Shown here in pieces: positions 12,638 through 22,371 of a stretch of 64,000 nucleotides of DNA (the stretch's first letter is position 1; each line of letters begins with the position of its first letter). The notes under the pieces were generated by a model that saw only the letters and a list, made by a program, of their open reading frames with translations, was not told the DNA's origin and did not search any database. Both the position numbers and the translations under genes were made by a program. The stretch comes from Chloroflexota bacterium. GTDB lineage: Bacteria > Chloroflexota > Anaerolineae > Anaerolineales > Villigracilaceae. The stretch is taken from positions 186,001 to 250,000 of the forward strand of contig JACPVF010000013.1 in NCBI GenBank assembly GCA_016191845.1. The letters run 5' to 3'.

Positions 12638-13663
12638 TCACACGATCAGCATTGCGTCCCCGAATGAGTAGAAGCGATACCCCATACGGATGGCGGTTTC
12701 GTAGGCAGAGAGGATGTGCTCCCGCCCCGCAAAAGCGCTGACCAACATGATCAGCGTGGACTTTGGCAGGTGGAAGTTGGTGATCATTGCGTCCACGACT
12801 CTGAACTGATAGCCTGGAAGGATGTAGATGGAGGTCGGGCCAAGGAAAGGCTGGACGGTGGAAAATGGGTCATGGACCTTCTGCTGGCCCGCAGTTTCGA
12901 GCGTGCGCACAGAAGTTGTGCCCACCGCGATGACTCGCCCACCTGCAGCACGAGTCGCGTGGATGGCGTCGGCGGTGGTTTGTGGGAGTTCGCACCACTC
13001 GGTGTGAATTTTGTGTTCTTCGGGGTCATCTTCAGTAACGGGCGCAAACGTATCCAGCCCAACGTGTAGAGTGACGTAAGCAATCTTCACCCCTTTGGCC
13101 TGAACCTCTTCCAGCAGGCGCGGCGTGAAATGCAGGCCTGCCGTCGGCGCGGCGGCGGAACCAGGCTCACGCGCGTACACGGTCTGATAGCGTTCAGGAT
13201 CCGACAGCTTCTCGTGAATGTACGGCGGTAGGGGGACGTTACCCACTCTGGGGAAATAGGGCTCGATCAGTTCACTGAAGCGGATCAGCCGCTCGGAGCC
13301 GTTAAGCAGTTCGACGATCTCTGCCTGAGGGCCATCCTCCACAACGACCTTCTTCCCGACACCCAATCCTTTTCCGCCTACCAGTGCCTCCCAAGTCAAC
13401 GCATCGCGGCGGCGCAAAAGCAGCAATTCAACCTTGCCACCTGTCTCTTTGCGGGCGAAGATGCGCGCAGGGATGACGCGCGTCTGGTTAAGTACCAGCA
13501 GGTCACCCGCACGCAAGTAATCCGTGATCTCGCGGAAGATTCGATGGTCGAGTTCGCCCGTGGCGCGATCCAACACCAACAGGCGCGATGAGTCGCGCGG
13601 CTCGGCAGGCGTCTGCGCGATGGAGGATTCGGGGAGGTGGTAGTCGAAGTCGGAGGTTTTCAT
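12638..13663 (-). CDS. queA: S-adenosylmethionine:tRNA ribosyltransferase-isomerase
   Basis: 341 residues, the usual QueA length. Diagnostic stretches are FDYHLPESSIAQTPAEPRD at the N-terminus, LLVLNQTRVIPARIF, APTAGLHFTPRLLE, and VGTTSVRTLE. QueA transfers and isomerises the ribose of SAM to preQ1-tRNA, making epoxyqueuosine in the queuosine pathway. No other queuosine gene is in the window. There is no Shine-Dalgarno before the ATG; the 5' side holds a GC-rich hairpin (13670-13691) and a TACAAT box (13694-13699). Confidence 0.97.
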   Translation of the reverse strand: MKTSDFDYHLPESSIAQTPAEPRDSSRLLVLDRATGELDHRIFREITDYLRAGDLLVLNQTRVIPARIFARKETGGKVELLLLRRRDALTWEALVGGKGLGVGKKVVVEDGPQAEIVELLNGSERLIRFSELIEPYFPRVGNVPLPPYIHEKLSDPERYQTVYAREPGSAAAPTAGLHFTPRLLEEVQAKGVKIAYVTLHVGLDTFAPVTEDDPEEHKIHTEWCELPQTTADAIHATRAAGGRVIAVGTTSVRTLETAGQQKVHDPFSTVQPFLGPTSIYILPGYQFRVVDAMITNFHLPKSTLIMLVSAFAGREHILSAYETAIRMGYRFYSFGDAMLIV

Positions 13664-13669
13664 AAGAAA

Positions 13670-13691
13670 GCGGCGCGGGAGTCCGCGCCGC
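13670..13691 (-). terminator. GC-rich hairpin between the M23 gene and queA
   Basis: Perfect 9-bp stem GCGGCGCGG / CCGCGCCGC with a 4-base loop. On the minus strand it follows the M23 gene stop by about 20 bases and runs into TTTCTT, directly before the queA ATG. It may terminate the upstream gene or act as a structured queA leader. Confidence 0.6.
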
Positions 13692-13710
13692 CGATTGTAT
13701 CAGGGATTGG

Positions 13711-14901
13711 CTAGGGGGGCGGCAGCACATCCCACGGGCTGATCACCACCGTGGCCGTGCGGACCTCGAAGTGCAGGTGGGGACCACTGGAATTGCCCGT
13801 AGTACCGACCGCGCCGATGACCTGGCTTTGGCTGACATTGTTCCCACACTCGACAAAGATCTGGCTCAGATGCGCATACAACGTCTGGAAGCCCGTGCCG
13901 TGATCGATCATGATCATGTTGCCGTAGCCATAGTTGTTCCAGCCTGCATACACCACCACGCCACCGTCGGAGGCATATACATTCGCGCCCTCCAGACCCA
14001 TCAGGTCGATACCAAGGTGATTGGTCTTGGTGGAATAGTCAAAGCCCGAAAGGACGTGCTTGTCGGTCGGGTAAACAAAGGTTCCCGTACCAACCGCACC
14101 GCCGCTGATGGGCGGGCAGGAACCAGGTCCCGCCACCTGGGCCGAAGCAGGGGTGTCGCGGGTAATGCCCAAAGGCATCCCACCAGGGGTATGATATTGG
14201 TACACGCCATTGGGCACGATCAGGAACTTGCCCGTCGGGACATTGGCATTGACGTAGTCCGCACCCACGCTGGCAGGATCGATGTTATTGGGCGGGTAGT
14301 TGATGATGTCCTCAGGCTTGACCTTGAAGTATTCGGCCCACTGTCCAAACGGGATGCCACCCTGCCATTCCCAATACACGCCATCCACGGGCAGGATGCG
14401 CAGGGTCTGATTCGGACGCAGACTGTGCGGATCATCTTGCAGCACGTCGAAGTTGGCGGCAAAGATGGTGGCGGGCTGTAGGCCGTATTTCTCCGCGATA
14501 CCCGAGACGGTGTCCCCTTCCTGGACGGTGTAGGTCTCGATCTGTTGACGCGGGCGACTCGGAACGATGGTGTGAAGCTGCGCCAGACGCGTGATCCCCA
14601 ACGGGGAAGAATCGGCAGGCCCAGCGGGAGGCGGATTCACCGCCGCAACCTGAGCAACATCGGGGGTGGCTGCCGCAGCATCTGCATTGAAGGCACCCTG
14701 ACGGTAGAACATCTGCACCAGCCAGATGACCACCACGATGGCAATCACAGACAGGACGTTCGTGCTGGTACGCAGCAGGGATTCCCCCAACCCCATCTGA
14801 AGCAGGAGATTTGTCAGCCGTGAAAACAGGCCTGGAGCCCGATCTCTTTTCTCGTTTTTGGTTGCATCCCCTGAAGGATCCAGGGGCAATTTATTGTCCA
14901 T
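13711..14901 (-). CDS. LysM and M23 peptidase domain protein (cell-wall endopeptidase)
   Basis: 396 residues: a basic cytoplasmic head, one membrane helix at about 47-66 (NVLSVIAIVVVIWLVQMF), a LysM domain at about 122-170 (YTVQEGDTVSGIAEKYGL), a second LysM-like stretch near 185-230, and a C-terminal M23 domain with zinc ligands in NHLGIDLMG and GPHLHFEVR. It is predicted to bind and cleave peptidoglycan cross-links outside the membrane, or to be a non-enzymatic activator. The first-His motif HxxxD and the HxH motif are both intact, so activity is plausible. Confidence 0.9.
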   Translation of the reverse strand: MDNKLPLDPSGDATKNEKRDRAPGLFSRLTNLLLQMGLGESLLRTSTNVLSVIAIVVVIWLVQMFYRQGAFNADAAAATPDVAQVAAVNPPPAGPADSSPLGITRLAQLHTIVPSRPRQQIETYTVQEGDTVSGIAEKYGLQPATIFAANFDVLQDDPHSLRPNQTLRILPVDGVYWEWQGGIPFGQWAEYFKVKPEDIINYPPNNIDPASVGADYVNANVPTGKFLIVPNGVYQYHTPGGMPLGITRDTPASAQVAGPGSCPPISGGAVGTGTFVYPTDKHVLSGFDYSTKTNHLGIDLMGLEGANVYASDGGVVVYAGWNNYGYGNMIMIDHGTGFQTLYAHLSQIFVECGNNVSQSQVIGAVGTTGNSSGPHLHFEVRTATVVISPWDVLPPP

Positions 14902-14974
14902 ACAGATTTAAACTCTCCACGAAGTATCATAACAGGGCGATTTCATCCCCGTCAAGCCGAACGCTCATGCTGTA

Positions 14975-16231
14975 TTAACCCTCGGCAGCGCGCAAGGATG
15001 GGTTGAACAGGTGGATCAGGGCAAAGGTCGCCAGCAGGAAGAGTCCGCTGGCCAACATGGTTGTGGCCAATCCCCACGACTGCGCACCCCATCCCACCAG
15101 CAGGCTTCCCAGTGGCGCCACGCCCTGCAGGGCCCACAGGTAGAAACTGAACACCCGCCCGCGCAGGTCATTGGGAACCTGCAATTGCACCAACGTGTTC
15201 ATGGTCACCAACTGCGTGACCGATCCCCAGCCAACAATAGCCAGCACAACCAGCGCCAGCGGCAGATAACTGATCCTGCTGAGGATGATCATACCCACCG
15301 TGAAGGAGGCCTGCCCGAGCGTGAGCACCAGCCCCTTATGACGCGTGCTGCTGAAGTAAGCCGCCAGCAAGGCTGCCACCAATGCACCGACTCCCTGGGC
15401 GATGTAAACTTGACTTGTGCGAAGTGCCACCAACGCCTCGGTATCCTGAAACGTCTTCAATACGTCGCGCGCCAGGGCAGGCAACTGCTGTAAGAGCGGT
15501 AGCCCCAGAGCACCCAGCAAGCCAGCCATCAGGACGATGGAACCGACCACCTGATTGCGCGCGATATAACCCGCACCTTCGCGGAACTCGCGCACTAAAT
15601 CGCGTTCACCTTTCACTTCATGCGGGATCTGATAGCGGGTCCGCGCAAAGAACAGCCCAACGATCACGAACAAGAAGCTAAATCCATTCAACAGGAAAGC
15701 ATTGCCTTCGCTGCCTGTTGCCATGAAAGGAGCTGCCAGACTGGGTCCCAGCACTCGTCCCAGGTTGAAGGCGGTCGTTTGCAAGGCAATGGCACTGGGA
15801 AGAGCGTCGCGCCCAACAAGCTCGATTAGCATGGCCTGACGGGCGGTGATTTCCACTGCACTGGCCGTGCCGAAGACGAAGGCGATCAAGGTGATGTGCC
15901 AGATCTGGATCTGATGGCTAAATGTCAGTATAGCAAGGACGAAAGCCAGCACCGCCATAACAGATTGCAGGATGATGACCGTCTTACGCTTATCCCAGCG
16001 CTCGACCAGCACCCCTGCGGGTAGGGCCAGCAGGAAGGTCGGCAGGGTCGAGGCGGCGCCGATCAGCCCCAGGTCGAGAGAACTGCCCGAGATTTGATAG
16101 GCCAGATAAGGCTGGGCCGTGTTCTGCATCCATGTGCCGATGACAGAAAGGAACTGTCCAATGATGAACAGCACAAAGTCCCGCGAGGCAAGGGCGGGGA
16201 AACGGTTGATAATCGTGGATTTGATGTTCAT
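14975..16231 (-). CDS. MFS transporter (EntS/MFS_3-like exporter)
   Basis: 418 residues with about 12 hydrophobic helices. The start at 16231 (MNIKSTIINRFPALASRDFV) is preferred over an upstream in-frame ATG because it matches the usual cytoplasmic head of the family. Typical motifs are FVLFIIGQFLSVIGTWMQ in helix 1, LALPAGVLVERWDKRKTV (loop 2-3 motif) and VLGPSLAAPFM in helix 5. MFS_3 members export siderophores, macrolides or other small molecules; the substrate here is unknown. Confidence 0.9.
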   Translation of the reverse strand: MNIKSTIINRFPALASRDFVLFIIGQFLSVIGTWMQNTAQPYLAYQISGSSLDLGLIGAASTLPTFLLALPAGVLVERWDKRKTVIILQSVMAVLAFVLAILTFSHQIQIWHITLIAFVFGTASAVEITARQAMLIELVGRDALPSAIALQTTAFNLGRVLGPSLAAPFMATGSEGNAFLLNGFSFLFVIVGLFFARTRYQIPHEVKGERDLVREFREGAGYIARNQVVGSIVLMAGLLGALGLPLLQQLPALARDVLKTFQDTEALVALRTSQVYIAQGVGALVAALLAAYFSSTRHKGLVLTLGQASFTVGMIILSRISYLPLALVVLAIVGWGSVTQLVTMNTLVQLQVPNDLRGRVFSFYLWALQGVAPLGSLLVGWGAQSWGLATTMLASGLFLLATFALIHLFNPSLRAAEG

Positions 16232-16299
16232 AGTGGAACAGTAAGGATACGGCCAGGCCTGATAAAACTGCAAAGGCACCCATCCCGCAACACCCTTAC

Positions 16300-16968
16300 C
16301 TACACAGGGACAACCAATTCAGGGCGATCGTTGGCAGGGGTGTTGACCAGCGTCGAAACGGGGTGAGCGGACATCTTATCCGCAGGGAAAGGCTTGAGTA
16401 GAGGCTGCAAGCTCTCGGGCGTACGCGGTGCGGGGTCCAGCCATTCAGCATAATCCGAAGGATCGAGGATGACAGGCATACGGTTGTGCAGCCTGGACAT
16501 CAACTCATTCGGCTCGGTTGTGATAATAGTCGCTGAACGGATCGAGCCGCCGTCGGGCGAGTGCCATTCATCCCATAAACCCGCAAAGGCAAAGGGGCGA
16601 CGGTCACTGAGGAAGATGAAATGCGGGACCTTGGTCTTCGCACCGGGCTGGGCCTGCCACTCGTAGAAACCATCCGCCAGGATCAGGCAGCGCTTGTATT
16701 TGAATCCGCCACGGAAGGAGGGCTTTTCACCCAGCGTCTCGGCACGCGCATTGATCAGGCGCTGGCCGATCGTCGGATCCTTCGCCCAGGAGGGGATCAA
16801 CCCCCAAACAAAGAAATCGGCTTTACTCTTTGCGTCGTTGGGAATGGCCAGGATGGGCTGAGTCGGCGCGATGTTGAAGCGCGGGGCAAATTGGGAGGGA
16901 AAGGTAAATTCAGTAAAGGCGTCTTTGAATTCGGCAGGGTCAACGGTTAAGGTGAAACGTCCGCACAT
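16300..16968 (-). CDS. SOS response-associated peptidase (YedK/HMCES family)
   Basis: 222 residues beginning MCGRFTLTVD; Cys2, exposed after Met removal, forms the covalent thiazolidine with abasic sites in ssDNA. Other conserved positions are the NARAETLGEKPSFR stretch, the catalytic Glu in RCLILADGFYEWQ, and RMPVILDP. The protein shields abasic sites in single-stranded DNA from strand cleavage. The ATG lies 7 bases downstream of the stop of the gene before it on the minus strand. Together with the uracil-DNA glycosylase 4 kb away it adds base-damage handling to this region. Confidence 0.93.
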   Translation of the reverse strand: MCGRFTLTVDPAEFKDAFTEFTFPSQFAPRFNIAPTQPILAIPNDAKSKADFFVWGLIPSWAKDPTIGQRLINARAETLGEKPSFRGGFKYKRCLILADGFYEWQAQPGAKTKVPHFIFLSDRRPFAFAGLWDEWHSPDGGSIRSATIITTEPNELMSRLHNRMPVILDPSDYAEWLDPAPRTPESLQPLLKPFPADKMSAHPVSTLVNTPANDRPELVVPV

Positions 16969-16974
16969 ATCTCA

Positions 16975-19134
16975 TCATCTCTCTTTCCTTGGAAATAGTC
17001 GAGGGCGAAACAACAAAAGAATCCAAACAATCAGGGAAACAATACTAACGGCATTATACACACGACCATGGGGGAACTCAAAATGCGCGTGCATTTCGTA
17101 CTCCCCAGCAGGCAGCATCCAAGCTCGAAAGAAACCATTCACAGAAAACGCATTAATCACCGTGACATCGCCGCCAGAAACAAGAGAAGCCGACCATCCT
17201 GGAAAATAGACTTCATTTTCAACCATTATCGTCGGTCTGGGCAGCAATATCTTATAGTCAATTTCATTTATTCCGTATCGGACTTGCTGCACGTTAAACA
17301 GATCTACTTCGGTTCTTGAAAGAATTTCAGCCCGTAGAGATTTCGGGGGGATGTTAATATCAGATCCGTTCGTTTCGACAGAACGGGGATCAACCAATAC
17401 AGGCGACCAAGGGTTTAGCATGTACTGTTTATATACAGGATCATCCAAGGCTATGGATGTGTTCTTCAACATATCGGGGGACTTATAATCATTGAGAGTA
17501 TATTTCCCATCAACAAAACCCTCCCTTCCAAAATCGGTCGGGTCTTGTTTCTCGATGCGGGCGGGACGTCGCTGTGGGATATTCTTTAGAATCGAATAGG
17601 TCACTAAACGGTCATCATTTTCCAATTCCCAGCCTTGAGTCTCGTACAGCATACTAAATGCAGAAACCTGCCAGGTACTGAGGGTCAAACCATCTGGCTG
17701 AGGAAAAACCATCTCAGAAAAAACCTTTGCTGCATCAAGAATTACCAAAAATAGCAAAATAAGGATAATACTCATTAAATTCCCCATAGTCTTTATACCA
17801 AATTTAATCATAAGGGTAATGGAAATTAGAACCATAATAAAAATCATTATGGATTTATAAGAAGCAGAACCAAATTGTCCCGAGTATCCTATATAAAGAC
17901 CCAAGAAAAACCAGATTAATATTATTACGAATCGAACAAAGAAATCCTTTAAATTAAATTCACCATTGACGATCGATTCCAAAGATTTTACTGAAAAGAA
18001 AATGGCAACTACAGCTATAAAAATTCGATAATCACTGGATGGAAATCTGGAATATCCAAGTGGAGGCAGAATCTTAACCAAGAGAGACCATAAAAAAGTT
18101 CCGGGTCCGAAAGCCATGATCAATGAAAATAGAAAGGCACCCACCAACGGCCAATTTTGTTTCAGCGCACGAATAGAAACAAAGCTCAATAGAATTAACG
18201 CAGGCAGGGTGATGTAAGATGATGTCATTGAAATTTGCCCTGGAACAACAGTGTTCTCAAGGAAAAAGGAGGGAAAGTGGGCTAGTTTTAGCGTAGCCAT
18301 CCCTGTAAAATTCCCAACTTGCTCATTCCGTACCAGAAAATCCTTATAAAGCATAATAGGGCCAAGATGATAAAAGGCCAGACCAATTCCTAGTAGGGAC
18401 AGGATAATTATGTGAGTAGAAAATTTAATAAGACTCGACCACTCTAGTCCGAGTCGCCGATACTCAATTAACTGAAAAAGGAAATAGAGACTTGCTACAA
18501 TCGAAGTGGATATGATATTTCCTGGATATCCACCTGTCATCAGCAACACAATCATTACGGGTATGGAATAATACCTTTTGCCAAATCTCTCAAAATCAGT
18601 AGAGGTAACAGAAAAAAGATACAAAAACCAGGGAGAGAAAGAGAATGCACGCACAATATCTGCATGCTGGGCATTGGAATAAAACCCGCCGAAGAATTGG
18701 AATATGAAGGCCGAAAAAAATGCATAAAGATGGGAGTTTTTTGTGGTCCCAAACAATAACTTTGTAAAAAAGACCATGCCAATGGCCCCAAATAAAACAT
18801 GAAGGCATTGGATGATCACAGCTGCATGGGGGGAATATTCGACTCTAAAAAGCGGAAAAAGCCACAAAGGGGGGTAATGTGACCCTGTTTGAAGAAGAAG
18901 GTCAAACGGCATCCCCATCGAATAATAAGGCATCCAAGCAGGATAAATCCCCTGACCAACCAGGGTGGTCCAAAATGCCGTCATGGGATAATAACCGTTC
19001 ACAAAGTCCCATGGAAAACCAAAATCATTGAAATAATGATCACGGAAAATAATCAGGTTTTGGACAACAAGCAACAAAATACCCCCCGCAAAGACAACCA
19101 TCAAATTCCTAGTACTCTTATCACCGCCTACCAT
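16975..19134 (-). CDS. YfhO-like multi-spanning membrane protein, low GC
   Basis: 719 residues from the ATG at 19134 (a TTG two codons earlier is possible). The N-terminal ~480 residues hold about 12 membrane helices with the first extracytoplasmic loop rich in aromatic residues (DFVNGYYPMTAFW, PAWMPYYSMGMPFD), as in YfhO/GT-C-like proteins. A soluble extracellular domain follows and one last helix near 700-716. YfhO-type proteins are linked to glycosylation of cell-envelope polymers. The base composition is clearly lower in GC than that of the neighbours, and A/T-ending codons are frequent, indicating recent transfer. Function inferred by fold only. Confidence 0.7.
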   Translation of the reverse strand: MVGGDKSTRNLMVVFAGGILLLVVQNLIIFRDHYFNDFGFPWDFVNGYYPMTAFWTTLVGQGIYPAWMPYYSMGMPFDLLLQTGSHYPPLWLFPLFRVEYSPHAAVIIQCLHVLFGAIGMVFFTKLLFGTTKNSHLYAFFSAFIFQFFGGFYSNAQHADIVRAFSFSPWFLYLFSVTSTDFERFGKRYYSIPVMIVLLMTGGYPGNIISTSIVASLYFLFQLIEYRRLGLEWSSLIKFSTHIIILSLLGIGLAFYHLGPIMLYKDFLVRNEQVGNFTGMATLKLAHFPSFFLENTVVPGQISMTSSYITLPALILLSFVSIRALKQNWPLVGAFLFSLIMAFGPGTFLWSLLVKILPPLGYSRFPSSDYRIFIAVVAIFFSVKSLESIVNGEFNLKDFFVRFVIILIWFFLGLYIGYSGQFGSASYKSIMIFIMVLISITLMIKFGIKTMGNLMSIILILLFLVILDAAKVFSEMVFPQPDGLTLSTWQVSAFSMLYETQGWELENDDRLVTYSILKNIPQRRPARIEKQDPTDFGREGFVDGKYTLNDYKSPDMLKNTSIALDDPVYKQYMLNPWSPVLVDPRSVETNGSDINIPPKSLRAEILSRTEVDLFNVQQVRYGINEIDYKILLPRPTIMVENEVYFPGWSASLVSGGDVTVINAFSVNGFFRAWMLPAGEYEMHAHFEFPHGRVYNAVSIVSLIVWILLLFRPRLFPRKER

Positions 19135-19231
19135 AGACAAAAAGCCTCATTATCGATTCCCCGAAGAGGAGTTCTACATTGGGCCGATTTTTGTTTCATT
19201 ACCGCGGAAATTTTAGTAATCATGAATACAC

Positions 19232-21145
19232 CTACCCTTTCCTCAACTTCCTGAAATCTCCATCGCGCATCGTCATGCCGATGGTGTCCAGATGTTCGAG
19301 CAAGGCTTGGGCGTATTTGCGGCTGGTGTTGAACAGGTCGCGGACCTCGGCCAGGGAGATCTGTCCGTTTTGAGTAAGCGCCATCTTGACCTTTGTCACC
19401 ATCGCATCATAATCTTCCTTGTGGAAGATGACCTCCTGCGAGACGCTCATCAATTGACCCGAGTCGATCAGCGCATTGAGCAGTTCATCGCCGACCTCGA
19501 TCTGGCAATCCTTAATGGAAGGCGGTGTGTACGGGTTGGCTGCGAACTTACTCAGCAATGCCTTGACTTTAGCCTGTTGGTCATCATCGAAGCGAACTTC
19601 GTGTGCAGGCAGGCTGACCACGATCTCGGTTTTGGATTTGCGATGTTCAACCAGCAATCCGCGTGAAACGATCTGCGTCAGCAAAGCATTGAAGACGCGC
19701 GGCTGGAGTTTGAGCTTGGACTTCAATTCCTCGCGCGGGACGCCGCGCCGCAACGGATAGGAACGATGGTAGTCCACTACAAGTTGCAAGGTCTTTTCTC
19801 GCAGGGAATTCCAGTGTGGCAAGGCCAGGGCCAGCAAATCAGAGGCAATGGACAGCGCGCCGTCTTCCAACAGAATCAACTTTCCGTTTTCCAACAATTC
19901 TGTCAGGGCTTCCATTGCAAGTGCAGACTCGAGCCGTGAACGGGTTACCATCTCTTTTAGCGAGGCAACCTGGAGCGCCAGGGCCGCCTCAAACAGCACA
20001 TCGGTGGGCGAACCCTGCGCCAGCGATTCGAGCGACTTGAGCACCGCCTCGTCCATGCGCTTGTGACGGCCTTTAGGTTGATTATCCATAATGACGCCAC
20101 CACCCAGAGTCTCGCTAGGTGAGGGACGGCGCAGGATGTAGCGGTCGCCACGCACGGCCACCACCGGGTCACGCAGTTCGAGCTGAATCCAACCCTCTTG
20201 CCCGGGCTCAAGTTCTTCCACACCAAGCAAACGCAGCATAGCTACGGTCTCACTTGCGCCAACAAAAACCTTGACCTCGCTGCCATGTTTGAGTGTAGAA
20301 GAAACATCTTTCAACAAGCGGAAACGCGCGTCGATACGGCGCGTAGCCTGATATTGATTCGGATGAACCACCACTTCGCCGCGACGCACATCCTCGGTAT
20401 TCACGCCTGAGATGTTAACCGCCGTCCGTGAACCAGGCGCAGCCCGGTCTTCCTTCTTTTTATGAGTCTGCAATCCACGCACACGGCCTGTTAACCCGCT
20501 CGGCAATATTTGCACTTCATCGCCAATCGACAATGTCCCGTCGCTGAGTGTGCCCGTCACGACGGTGCCAAATCCGCTCATCGTGAAGACACGGTCGATC
20601 GGCAGACGCGGACGGCCCAGGTCAGGACGAACAGGTTTGGTTTCGAGGAGTTGGGTCAGGGACTGGAGCAAAATGTCCAATCCAATTTTATTACGAGCAG
20701 AGACGCGTACGATAGGCGCATCTCGCAGGATGGTATCTGCCACGGCAGTACGGACATCCGCTTCTATCAAATTCAGCCAATCGGGGTCGGGGGCTAAATC
20801 GATCTTGGTCAGGACGATCAACCCTGCAGGAATCTGCAACAGGTCGAGGATGGCAACATGCTCGCGGGTTTGGGGCATCACGCCCTCATCGGCAGCAATG
20901 ACCAAAAGAGCGGCATCGATCCCACCAATGCCCGCCAGCATGTTCTCGATGAAGTCGCGATGACCAGGCACATCCACAATGCCGATCTCTTCACCGCTCG
21001 GCAGGGCCATCCAGCCAAAGCCGAGCTCGATGGTCATTTCGCGGGCCTGTTCCTCCTTGAGGCGATCGGGATGTGTACCCGTCAGCGCCGCGATCAATGT
21101 GGACTTGCCGTGATCGACGTGACCAGCAGTGCCGATAACTCGCAT
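19232..21145 (-). CDS. selB: Selenocysteine-specific translation elongation factor SelB
   Basis: 637 residues. The start at 21145 (MRVIGTAGHVDHGKS) fits the family. GTPase motifs: G1 GHVDHGKS, G2 region EMTIELGF, G3 DVPGH, G4 TKID. The switch sequence differs from EF-Tu in the SelB way (DRLKEEQAREMTIELGFGWM). EF-Tu-like domains 2 and 3 follow (TMSGFGTVVTGTLSDG), then winged-helix domains at about 365-637 that in SelB bind the SECIS hairpin. SelB carries Sec-tRNA to ribosomes stalled at UGA. It sits 2 bases after the coiled-coil gene, in one operon. selA, selC and selD are not in the window. Confidence 0.95.
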   Translation of the reverse strand: MRVIGTAGHVDHGKSTLIAALTGTHPDRLKEEQAREMTIELGFGWMALPSGEEIGIVDVPGHRDFIENMLAGIGGIDAALLVIAADEGVMPQTREHVAILDLLQIPAGLIVLTKIDLAPDPDWLNLIEADVRTAVADTILRDAPIVRVSARNKIGLDILLQSLTQLLETKPVRPDLGRPRLPIDRVFTMSGFGTVVTGTLSDGTLSIGDEVQILPSGLTGRVRGLQTHKKKEDRAAPGSRTAVNISGVNTEDVRRGEVVVHPNQYQATRRIDARFRLLKDVSSTLKHGSEVKVFVGASETVAMLRLLGVEELEPGQEGWIQLELRDPVVAVRGDRYILRRPSPSETLGGGVIMDNQPKGRHKRMDEAVLKSLESLAQGSPTDVLFEAALALQVASLKEMVTRSRLESALAMEALTELLENGKLILLEDGALSIASDLLALALPHWNSLREKTLQLVVDYHRSYPLRRGVPREELKSKLKLQPRVFNALLTQIVSRGLLVEHRKSKTEIVVSLPAHEVRFDDDQQAKVKALLSKFAANPYTPPSIKDCQIEVGDELLNALIDSGQLMSVSQEVIFHKEDYDAMVTKVKMALTQNGQISLAEVRDLFNTSRKYAQALLEHLDTIGMTMRDGDFRKLRKG

Positions 21146-21147
21146 GG

Positions 21148-22353
21148 TTAGCGGCTGGATTTCTTGGTTGGTTTCTTGCCGTGGCCCATAATACGCTCGT
21201 AAGAAGTCAGCCATTCATGGGCGACATTCATCAATTCCTGCAATTGCTTCTCAGTGGTCTCTGTGACCTGGTTCATCTGGTCCTGCAACACCTGCACAGC
21301 GTCATCCAGGTTGGCCGCACGAGACTCGTAGCGCTCCATGTCCTTACGCAGGTCGCGCATGGATTCTTCTTGCGAAAGCGAATACCCCGTCCAGCGTTTC
21401 TGGTCGTCGGCCTTGAACGTGACCCACTCCTGGCGGACGCGGTCCTCAGCCAGGCGCTGCATCTCGGAGACCTCAGTAATGCGGCGTTCAAGTTTGGTGT
21501 TGAGTTCGGTATAAGTCTCCTGCACCTTCTTGGCTGTGCGCAAAGTCTCGTCGATGGCGGTTAACTGCGTATCGAGGGTATGGCTGGTCGTCTTGAATTC
21601 CTCGAGCTTTTCGTTCCAGGCCTTAAGGGCTCGATCTCGTTCCAACTGCGCCAGGGACTGCTGCTCGATGAAAGTCTGCTGGGTGGTCTTGCGCTCGGAT
21701 TCGGAAGCCAGCAACTCACTGATGCGATTCTCCATGTTGCGGACGGCATCATTGCTCAGGTCCGAGCGACCACGCACCTCGTCGATACGTTTGCGCAGGG
21801 CGGTCACTTCGCCTTGCAGATCCGCCACCCGCTTGACGTCCTGGCGGCGGTTCTCGTCGAGGATGCGCTGGGTACCCTTGACCTCTTCATAGACCTTAAG
21901 CACGTCGTCGATGCGAGGCTTGACCTCGGCCACCGAATCGGCCAGGCGCAATTGATCGGCGAAACGAACCTTGAGGTCCGCTTTGACGGCGGCAATCTCG
22001 CCAGGTAGAGTCTTCTTCAGTTTCTCCACCTCCACCTGGACGGGTTCCAACTCTTCCAAGTGGCGCTTGGTGGCCTCGCGCTCACGGCGTTGATATTTCT
22101 TCTCCAGGTCATCCAGTGCCTTGTTGAAATCATCCCGCTGCTTGGACAGCAATTCCGTGAACTGATTCAGGCGCGCCGCCGCGGACGAAATATCTGAGAT
22201 GTCCTTGCCAAGAGCCTTGACCTGCTTGGATACGCCATCCACACTCGTCTCGATGGCCGTCAATTTGTTTTCAACAGCCGCAATGCTAGCCTTGGTCTTG
22301 CGCTGCTCGGTCTCCAGCCAATCCAGGCGTTTGATAATCTGCTCGAATTCCAT
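21148..22353 (-). CDS. Coiled-coil protein upstream of selB
   Basis: 401 residues, almost entirely charged alpha-helix with heptad character (LEKKYQRREREATKRHLEEL, LQDQMNQVTETTEKQLQELM) and a basic tail (HGKKPTKKSSR). No signal peptide or membrane helix is visible, so it is cytoplasmic. No family is recognised. It has a good start: GGAGGAAG 2-3 bases before the ATG and a TATAAT box at 22382-22377. It is the first gene of an operon with selB, which begins 2 bases after its stop; whether it has any part in selenocysteine insertion is unknown. Confidence 0.85.
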   Translation of the reverse strand: MEFEQIIKRLDWLETEQRKTKASIAAVENKLTAIETSVDGVSKQVKALGKDISDISSAAARLNQFTELLSKQRDDFNKALDDLEKKYQRREREATKRHLEELEPVQVEVEKLKKTLPGEIAAVKADLKVRFADQLRLADSVAEVKPRIDDVLKVYEEVKGTQRILDENRRQDVKRVADLQGEVTALRKRIDEVRGRSDLSNDAVRNMENRISELLASESERKTTQQTFIEQQSLAQLERDRALKAWNEKLEEFKTTSHTLDTQLTAIDETLRTAKKVQETYTELNTKLERRITEVSEMQRLAEDRVRQEWVTFKADDQKRWTGYSLSQEESMRDLRKDMERYESRAANLDDAVQVLQDQMNQVTETTEKQLQELMNVAHEWLTSYERIMGHGKKPTKKSSR

Positions 22354-22371
22354 ACTTCCTCCGAAAATATT

